Source: Megaustenia siamemsis
Taxonomy: Eukaryota; Mollusca; Gastropoda; Stylommatophora; Ariophantidae
Assembly: GCA_032433765.1 (NCBI GenBank)
Contig: JAVIAB010000051.1
Location: 50,050,530-50,114,529 of the forward strand
Direction: 5' to 3'
Length of the DNA: 64,000 bases
The stretch's first letter is position 1; each line of letters opens with the position of its first letter. Below, piece by piece: positions 57,386-64,000 of this stretch. The position numbers were made by a program, and so were the translations under genes. Below the pieces are notes generated by a model. The model did no database searches, was not told the origin of the DNA, and saw only the letters and a program-made list of their open reading frames with translations.

Positions 57386-59009
57386 AATAAATGCAACTGA
57401 TTATTTAATTAAGGTAAACAAAACGTATCGTAATAAATATCATTATTATCTGACTCAAGTAAATCATAATAAACATAACTGAAAAATGAATAACAGTAAT
57501 TGCACAAATGAAAATAAACATACCTGTGGTTGGATAAGATTAAATATAGTAATTAATAACATGCATCATTGACTGCAATGCGTAAATAAATATATAAGAA
57601 ATTAACAATAAATATAACTGAATGCTAGACAGAAATAATTATATATACGCAGACATGAAATGGCACAAGTGTCACTGCGTAAGCAAACATTTCTGACAAT
57701 TTAAGTTCAAAATTGTGTCCTCAAATATTAATACAAATAAGAAAAACATACATAGCTTTTCCGGGCTTATCCAATACTTGTTCACCACATATTTGATTTA
57801 CAGAACGCATCCAGCAAAGAGTGTTTGTTCAAGGAGTACAGAAGATGATTCAGCCTCTCCATATGAACAAACAAACAAGTAAATGCAGCGAGGAGTTCAC
57901 AGACATTTCAATGGCGCAACCTGCTGAGGAACGAGCCATTCATACATCTTTTTATGCGTTGGTAAACACCGTTAAAGCCAGGGTAAGCTAGCAATATCAA
58001 CATTCCCGGTGTGTTTCTTTTTCCCCTTATTCTCCTTTTTGTTTACAGAATGTGCGCACGTTTAGGCCTGAGAAAAGGATGCAACCAATGCGATTATATA
58101 GAAAGAGTAGACACGGTAATTAATGCTTAACAATGTAATTGCTCACCGGAAAAATGATGCTGTTAATGTAACGAAATAAATGGAACAAATTTAGCAGAAA
58201 TGATGCATGGAAAGAAGAAAAGAAACTACCCTGGATAAATAAATGGATAGAGTAACATTAATAAAAATACAGAATGAAAGAAATATACAAGGAGGGACAA
58301 GGACGAGAAAGACGTGATTATCAAAATAACTGGGTCTTTTTTTAACAATTAAAAACAAAATGCGAAAAAGATTAATTCTGTCAGCTAGAGCCGCGTAGTG
58401 TGAGATTGTCGACCAGGCGTCTTGTTTTTCTCTTTCCTATGTTGACTAGATAGTAGGCCCATGAGGTTCACATGACGAGGTGCAACGCCTTATTGATATC
58501 CGGATTCTGATGAAAATCTGAAATCTAGAGCTACTTCAAGACAGTGCTTTCTATGTGAACAGAAAACATATGTACGGAAACCGTAGCTATTCTCACCCCA
58601 CTAGTTTGTTGTTTTGAGCTGTCTGTGAAGGTGAAGGGAGGTTTTGATCAATTGTGGGTCAGCGACCATGTCATGATGACCGCAGTTCGTCTAAAATGTT
58701 CTACCAGAATGACAACATAACTACTTACACAACATATGGGCATGCTCGACATTTAGAGAATGTAAACATGTTTTCTTGGAAATAGGAAGATAATAAAGCT
58801 ATTAGGGCCGCTGTACAAACATAAAGCTTGTTATTACCGGTGATAATACAGGGCCGTCGTTTGTGACACGTTAATAAGAAGGTCTTTTGTGACATTAACA
58901 TGGTTATTCACGCATGTGGCAATGGCAAGATAAGGAAGTCATGTATATAAATCACGAAATAGACTCGTTTTCTTGTGACACTGGACATATTAGGAAAATA
59001 TGGAATTGA
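57386..59009. other. Non-coding AT-rich DNA
   Basis: About 1.6 kb, no supported gene or repeat. Confidence 0.5.
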
Positions 59010-59890
59010 TGGATTATGTGTCTTAATTTTACAAATCTGAAGGAGGGAAGTCACCAGGAAGTGATGATATTCCAGCTGAATTCATCCAAGCTGGAGGGGG
59101 GGGGGAGCGTTCGTATTTACCACGCCCTGTATGTGAAAATCTGGCATAATGCGGACTTTTTGTGGACACAAGTTTGGAAAGATCTGTGTACATCCCTATT
59201 TCAAAGAAAGCTGTGTTCCTACTACAGTATTATTGCTTAATTAGCCATGCCGGTAAAATACTCTTGTGGACCATCATCAATATGATAGCAATAACATTAG
59301 AACAGAAACTCCATATAGTTCAAGCAGGTTTCAGACATAGTAGATGTACCCGAGACTACCTCTTTAACATGAGAAACATCCTTGACAAGTGTAGGGAATA
59401 CAAGATAGAACGGCATACATGCTTTATAGATAGATAGCAGTAAGACTTATGACTGCGTACAATATCAGAAACTGTTGGACTTCCTGAAAGATATGGGCTT
59501 TCCAACACACCTAATACAACTCATCGAATCACTAAATCACGAACATCAAGCAGCTACCAGAGCAGCGAACGAAAAATCAAATTGATTAAAGTGCAAAAAA
59601 TGGGTGAAGTAGGAGTGTATCCTCCCTCAGACCTGTTCAACATCATGAGAAATGTCATAAACGGTGACAGATTTGTCAAGTTCGACCCTTTCACAATAAA
59701 TGGCAACATAATTCCAGAACTCAGATATCATGATAACACAGTTCTCCTCTCAAACAGTGAAGCAGGATTAAAAGTGACAATTGAGTTTGTTGAAAAACAC
59801 ATTCAAGAACTAAACCTCTATCTAAGCATGCACAAAATAAGATAATTTTCATTGACAAAATAGAAATCTAAACCAAAATCATCATCAACA

Positions 59891-59892
<2 letters not shown>
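59010..59892 (+). mobile_element. LINE F, 5' part (RT), interrupted by LINE E
   Basis: Decayed RT: EGGKSPGSDDIPAEF-like pre-RT line (59035-59085), QAGFRHSRCTRDYLFNMRNI (59320-59380), a disrupted motif A (DSSKTYDCVQ-like near 59440), LDFLKDMGFPTHLIQLIESL (59475-59530), LRYHDNTVLLSNSE near 59720-59760 where YADD has become YHDN, and EKHIQELNLYLSMHK. It continues at 60439 after the nested LINE E. Confidence 0.75.

Positions 59893-59945
<53 letters not shown>
59893..59945. repeat. (TA)n tail of LINE E
   Basis: Perfect alternating AT of about 53 bases at the 3' terminus of the minus-strand LINE E. Confidence 0.95.
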
Positions 59946-59949
<4 letters not shown>

Positions 59950-60428
59950 CCTTTTCGTCTTGTCAGACGGTCTAGTGGAGGCTATTGCGTATTTTTTTGA
60001 GGTATTGTTTTTGCCGAACAGCTTCTCTCGTGGCTAATTCTACCAATGTTTGACAAACACACGCGGTCACATAGTGAACAGGTCAGGCTCGCTGATCCAC
60101 AGGGTTTACCATACTTTTTCATGAGTCTCTTCTCTTCTAAGTCCTGTCTTAGCACAGTCTCAAATGTTGTTATACCGTTCCTTATACATGCTCTCCATGA
60201 TGTGCGATCACTTGCCAGATGTTGCCAGTCGTTTTCACAGATGGAGAAGTCTTTCAGAGATGATTTGCAGATATCTCTATATCGTAGTTTAGGTCTGCCG
60301 ATTTGTCGTTTTCCGTGTTTTAGCTCACCATATAGTATTTGCCTAGGAATGCGTTTTTCTTCCATCCGTTGGACATGCCCCAGCCATCTTAGCCTTCGAC
60401 TTCTGAGCATCGACATGATTGTTAGGGT
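59946..60428 (-). mobile_element. LINE E, 5'-truncated copy nested in LINE F
   Basis: The minus strand has a 144-codon open frame (60416-59982) from MSMLRSRRLRWLGHVQRMEE through KRQIGRPKLRYRD to the Cys/His knuckle LTCSLCDRVC...SHERSC. The 3' end (GGCCCTTTTCGTCTTGTCAG on the plus strand) matches the copy at 25.48 kb. CATCAACAGT occurs in LINE F on both sides (59883-59892 and 60439-60448), a likely target-site duplication, with ~10 extra bases at the 5' junction. About 98% like the copy at 24.9-25.4 kb by eye. Confidence 0.9.
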
Positions 60429-60438
60429 ACATGTACTA

Positions 60439-61070
60439 CATCAACAGTGAAGAACTTGAAATTGTTATAAATTATGAAAATCTAAGATCTGTGCTAGCTA
60501 ACAATGGAGACTGCCAGAAAGAGATCAAAAAAAGGTCAGCAAAAGCAAAATTTACAACACACAAATTAAACGCCATGAAGAACATGTGACACAATGCAAG
60601 CAAGGCAGTAAGATTACAATTACTAATAACATGTATCCTCCCGATAACAACTTATGGTTGGGAATCATGGACAATCTCGCAAACAACAATAAAGAAAATA
60701 GATTCATTCGAAACAAAATGCTACAGAAAAATCCTTAAGATTCCTTGGACAATGAAAAGGGGCAATGAAGACATATTAAAAGATTTAAACATTAAAAAAT
60801 ATTGGCTAATAAACACCATCCTGCAGAGGAAAGTCAAATACTATGCCCACGTCAAAAGACAAAGCGGGCTGAAAAGAACAATAATGGACGGCATGGTTCC
60901 TGGGGGACACATCAGGGGCAGACCAAGAAGAAGGTGGCTTCTGGACATCAAGGAGACCTTGTAGATGGCAATAGAAGTGGGAGACCTGGCTAGAGACAAA
61001 TTCCTCCAGACGGACTGTGGTAAATGCAACGATTAACAAAGGAAATGCGACCTGATGATAATGATGTGTC
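60439..61070 (+). mobile_element. LINE F, 3' part
   Basis: Resumes with EELEIVINYENLRSVLANNG, AKFTTHKLNAMKNM, LLITCILPITTYGWESWTIS, ETKCYRKILKIPWTMKRGNE, a basic HIRGRPRRRWLLDIKET block (60752-60964), and ends near GATGATAATGATG. In-frame stops occur. Joining left and right parts gives a conventional RT order, confirming the nesting. Confidence 0.8.
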
Positions 61071-61112
61071 TTAATGAAAAACAAGATGAAATAAATATTC
61101 GTTTGTGACACT

Positions 61113-61272
61113 GACAAGATATCAAATTCAGCTGTAAGTACGGACAAGGTGGGGCGCTCAGGTGTAATAATCAATGACAAGGTTTGACGTCCAGCTGTAA
61201 GCGTTGATAAGGTGAGGCGTTCAGGTGCAAACACTGACAAGATAAAGAGTTTAAATGTAATGACATGATAAG
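61113..61272. repeat. Degenerate ~30-bp tandem repeat (5 units)
   Basis: Unit like GACAAGGTGGGGCGTTCAGG then TGTAAGCACT, spaced 30-33 bp (61113, 61143, 61176, 61206, 61236). It directly precedes the 5' break of LINE C. Confidence 0.7.
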
Positions 61273-61347
61273 GAACATTTCCGGAGCAGCGTCAAGAAAG
61301 CCAAAACCTACCCAGGAGCAGATATTAATTCAGATCACAATCCTGTA

Positions 61348-62304
61348 ATGATAAAAATTAAAATCAAATTAAAGAGAAACAAACATAAAACTAATTCAGC
61401 AACACCAATAGATATAACAGCGTTAAACCAGAAAGATGTAAAAGACATTTATACTGTACAAGTAAAGAACACATATCAGAAGCTGCTAAAAGAGGGAATT
61501 GAGCAGTACAGAAGAGAAAATCCTGAGGAAAAAGTCACAACAAAATGGCAATGCATAAAAAACAGCATGCAAGAATCCTGCAACACCTTGCCTAAAAAGG
61601 AAAGTAACAAAAAACAAAAATGGATAATAGACAAAATCTTAGAAAAAATGGAAGAAAGAAGACAAGCGAAAAACACTGCCAGATACAAAGATATTGACAA
61701 TGAAATACGGAGAATGTGCAGAAAGGTAGAAGAAGACTGGCTCAACCAAAGATGTCTAGAAGTCGAAACTATGGAAAGTAAACAAAACTTAAGAGAGATG
61801 CACACAGAAATCAAGAGAATTACTAATAAAGACAAAAAAGCTGCAGGAAATGGATGTATTGCAAACAAAGAGGGAAGAATGCTAACAGACAACAAAGATA
61901 TATTACATAGATGGCAAGAATATATAACAAAATTATTTCATTCCGTAAGGGACAAAAAGCCAGACATAAAATGTACATACAACTATAAAATCATGAAATC
62001 TGAAGTAGAAAAAGCTACAAAAACAATGAAAAAGGGAAAGACAGCAGGACCTGACAAATTACAAATAGAGATGATACAGGCTCTAGAAGAGTTTGGCACC
62101 GCAGTGATCACAGACATATGCAATGACATATACCATACAGGATACATACCAAATGAACTAAAAACATCAACTTTCATTGCATTGCCTAAAATGAATGGTG
62201 AAGTTGAATGCAGTGATTTCAGAACAATAAGCCTAGTGAACCAGGTAACAACAAATTTACTAAAAGTTACACAGGGAAGGATTCAGAATAAAAATCAATA
62301 CTGA
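61348..62304 (+). CDS. LINE C ORF part 1: endonuclease end, linker and RT fingers
   Basis: 318 codons. Positively charged N-terminal stretch after the endonuclease, coiled-coil-like linker (EKMEERRQAKNTARYKDIDN, about residues 100-130), KGKTAGPDKLQIEMIQALEE (residues ~228-248, pre-RT line), and RT fingers LPKMNGEVECSDFRTISLVN (~275-296). It ends early because of a frame shift in AATAAAAATCAATAC at about 62290; the copy at 44.5 kb has one A fewer there. Inferred to be inactive. Confidence 0.8.
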   Translation: MIKIKIKLKRNKHKTNSATPIDITALNQKDVKDIYTVQVKNTYQKLLKEGIEQYRRENPEEKVTTKWQCIKNSMQESCNTLPKKESNKKQKWIIDKILEKMEERRQAKNTARYKDIDNEIRRMCRKVEEDWLNQRCLEVETMESKQNLREMHTEIKRITNKDKKAAGNGCIANKEGRMLTDNKDILHRWQEYITKLFHSVRDKKPDIKCTYNYKIMKSEVEKATKTMKKGKTAGPDKLQIEMIQALEEFGTAVITDICNDIYHTGYIPNELKTSTFIALPKMNGEVECSDFRTISLVNQVTTNLLKVTQGRIQNKNQY

Positions 62305-62365
62305 ATTAGATGAGCAACAATTTGGATTCAGGAACAACAGTGGCACAAAAGAAGCCATATTTAGC

Positions 62366-63190
62366 ATGAGAACATTGAATGAAAAGTACACAGAAGTAAA
62401 CAAACCAATATATGCCTGCTTCATAAACTACACCAAAGCTTTCGATAGAATACACCATAACCAACTTAAAGACTGCCTAAAGGATATAAATCTAGACGAC
62501 GCAGACACACGACTAATATGTAATTTGTACTGGGAGCAAACAGCAATAATAAAATATAACAAGGAGAACTCTACACCCATGGACATAAAAAGAGGAGTAA
62601 GACAAGGATGCATCCTATCACCAAGCTTGTTCGATCTATACACTGAGCAAATCTTTAAAAACATCTCAGAGATGCCAGGCCTAAACATTAATGGAAAGAT
62701 AATAAATAACCTAAGATATGCTGATGATACTGTTCTACTAGCAGAAAATCCTAAGGACCTACAACAATTGCTTAATGTGATAAACATAACAAGCACAAAA
62801 TATGGACTAGATATGAATATCAAAAAGACTAAAACTATGATCATAAACAAAGAAAATTCTCAAGACCTACAATTAAATATCACAGTTGAAGGAATACATC
62901 TGGAGACAGTCCAGAGCTACAACTACCTGGGACATACTATAACCAATGATGGAAAATGTAAAATTGAAATAAACAAAAGAATAGGTATGGCAAAAAGTAA
63001 TTTTAATGCCATGAAAAATATACTAACGACAAAACAAATATCAGCAGGGCTGAAACTAAGAATGGCAAACTGTTACATCTTCTCAATATTCCTGTATCTT
63101 GCAGAAACATGGACATTAGACAAGAAAACAGAACAGAAAATTGAAGCCTTTGAAATGTGGATTTATAGAAGAATAGGTAGAATTGGATAG
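62366..63190 (+). CDS. LINE C ORF part 2: reverse transcriptase palm and thumb
   Basis: 274 codons. Motif A is YACFINYTKAFDRIHH (residues ~15-30; the usual DY is NY, so one catalytic Asp is changed at the 'F-D-Y' position). Motif B is KRGVRQGCILSPSLF (~74-88), motif C is RYADDTVLLAENP (~115-127, both Asp present), then KKTKTMIINKEN and YNYLGHTITNDGK (~190-202), WTLDKKTEQKIEAFEMWIYR. Ends at a stop in RIGRIG. With part 1 it is the most complete LINE protein in the window, but the changed Asp and frame shift argue against activity. Confidence 0.82.
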   Translation: MRTLNEKYTEVNKPIYACFINYTKAFDRIHHNQLKDCLKDINLDDADTRLICNLYWEQTAIIKYNKENSTPMDIKRGVRQGCILSPSLFDLYTEQIFKNISEMPGLNINGKIINNLRYADDTVLLAENPKDLQQLLNVINITSTKYGLDMNIKKTKTMIINKENSQDLQLNITVEGIHLETVQSYNYLGHTITNDGKCKIEINKRIGMAKSNFNAMKNILTTKQISAGLKLRMANCYIFSIFLYLAETWTLDKKTEQKIEAFEMWIYRRIGRIG

Positions 63191-63308
63191 AAAAAAAAAG
63201 AAAAGAAACGATGAAGTTTTAAAACAACTGAAAATAAAAAGAGAACTACTAAATACAATAAAGACAAGATAAATGAAAATTTTGAAGCATGTTAAAAGAC
63301 ACAACAGC

Positions 63309-63548
63309 CTATTTATAATTTCTATTGTTGACCTTCTGCCAAACCATTCTCTTAAGCTGTCTTGTATTTTTTCTCTTTGCTTCCATCTACTTCTTCGTCC
63401 CTCAATTTTTCCACATGCTACAATATATTCCAGCTGTTCTCTTCTCATTACATGGCCAAAAAAATGATGATTGTTTCTTCCTAATATTGGAAATTAGCTC
63501 TCTTTTTGCTTTTACCTCATAACATCTTCATTACTCTTTTTAGCAGTT
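63309..63548 (-). mobile_element. LINE A internal fragment joined head-on to LINE C
   Basis: The minus strand covers part of the C-terminal domain (REQLEYIVACGKIEGRRSRW, KQREKIQDSLREWFGRRSTI) but lacks the final codons and CAT/GAT tail. It meets LINE C at 63308 with opposite orientation. Ends next to repeat R. Confidence 0.85.
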
Positions 63549-63549
63549 A

Positions 63550-63662
63550 TTCATGATTGTACAAAGAAGTTACGACGGTGGTTTTCTGTTGCCTTCCGTC
63601 GGTTTGTTTACGGTTGGCTCCGCTAGCCTTTGACTAAAAAGTCTCACTCACAAGGCAGCGGG
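63550..63662 (+). repeat. Interspersed repeat R, copy 2
   Basis: TATTCATGATTGTACAAAGA through AAAAGTCTCACTCACAAGGC; matches 35775-35890. The right part seen after copy 1 is missing here. Confidence 0.8.
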
Positions 63663-64000
63663 AGTTTCTATATAGTAGACAAGAAAGGGCATGCATTATA
63701 ATGACTACTGTGGGGATACTGTCTTTATGTAAACTTCAAAGTCTCTACTGAAACAGGTTGGAATCTCTTTTATTCTACGTTAAATTTTAAATTCCAACTA
63801 GCAGCATGATGATGATAAACCTATCAACGGCATTCACACCTTGCAAGAGTAGTGCAGTAAATTCTTTGTCCCTTACCTGTCCATAATTAGGGTCCGTACA
63901 ATAGGTGCCATTAACAATATCAGCACATCCATTTTTTTATTATCACTTGATCAGGAACATACATTCACACCAGTTCATACGTTGTGTTATCTCTGTTTTC
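63663..64000. other. Non-coding end of window
   Basis: No recognised element. A short GATGATGATAA at about 63807 has no LINE sequence attached. Confidence 0.5.

Larger units (their letters stand above)
61285..63308 (+). mobile_element. LINE C, longest and best preserved copy
   Basis: Starts inside the endonuclease (YPGADINSDHNPVM, the SDH motif) and runs through the linker and the whole RT to the start of the C-terminal domain (MKILKHVKRHNS near 63273). The reading frame is broken once near 62290 by one extra base in an A-run, and again near 63190. The 3' end with the GAT tail is missing; it is replaced by a reverse-oriented LINE A piece. Confidence 0.9.

Overview
This window looks like non-genic DNA from an invertebrate animal, built almost entirely of transposable-element remains and tandem repeats. 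It is AT-rich. It carries long (TA)n, (GAT)n, (GACA)n and (GATA)n tracts, tRNA-derived SINEs, many 5'-truncated non-LTR retrotransposons (LINEs) of several families, pieces of two DNA transposons, and more than a dozen minisatellite arrays. No prokaryotic operon, rRNA gene, functional tRNA gene or convincing host protein-coding exon was found. The element mix would suit a mollusc or another lophotrochozoan, but the sequence alone does not fix the phylum.

LINE families are labelled here for convenience. A, B and C are RTE-like: they have an endonuclease/reverse transcriptase, an almost absent 3'UTR and a TGATGATGA tail that starts at the stop codon. A lies at 0.8-3.7, 4.0-4.4, 21.2-22.0, 23.1-23.7, 26.8-27.6, 36.0-36.5, 39.1-39.7, 47.6-48.7 and 63.3-63.5 kb. 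B lies at 29.7-30.3, 41.5-41.8, 46.2-47.0 and 56.8-57.4 kb. C lies at 19.6-20.7, 32.0-32.4, 43.9-45.7 and 61.3-63.3 kb. D (FADD-box RT) lies at 30.5-31.3, 42.8-43.6, 51.0-51.3 and 52.6-53.6 kb. E (C-terminal Cys/His knuckle, conserved 3' hairpin, TA tail) lies at 12.0-12.25, 24.8-25.5 and 59.9-60.4 kb. F lies at 59.0-61.1 kb and is split by E. G (RT plus RNase H) lies at 10.7-16.6 kb and is split by E and a DNA transposon. I is a decayed set at 0.1-0.6 and 7.0-7.3 kb.

Layout: 0-7.3 kb holds LINE I, a long LINE A broken by a SINE dimer, a 16-bp minisatellite, and a 57-bp minisatellite broken by a SINE. 7.3-10.7 kb is quiet AT-rich DNA. 10.7-16.8 kb is a large minus-strand LINE G with a nested DDE transposase and four tandem expansions in or beside it. 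16.8-29 kb holds 21-bp arrays, LINEs C, A and E, and 45-bp and 62-bp arrays. 29-34 kb holds LINEs B, D and C and a hAT fragment. 34-35 kb is a 28-bp array. 35-49 kb is a LINE field. 49-58 kb holds degenerate repeats, decayed LINE D, a 21-bp array and a SINE with a clean target-site duplication. 58-64 kb holds nested LINEs F/E and the longest LINE C.

Two patterns stand out. First, LINE or SINE copies repeatedly sit inside minisatellite arrays, with related repeat units on both sides. Second, LINE coding sequence has itself been turned into minisatellite: a 39-bp in-frame unit in LINE D, and 106-, 68- and 49-bp units in LINE G. The window records nested transposition and tandem amplification rather than a gene pathway. 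No element appears intact enough to move by itself.
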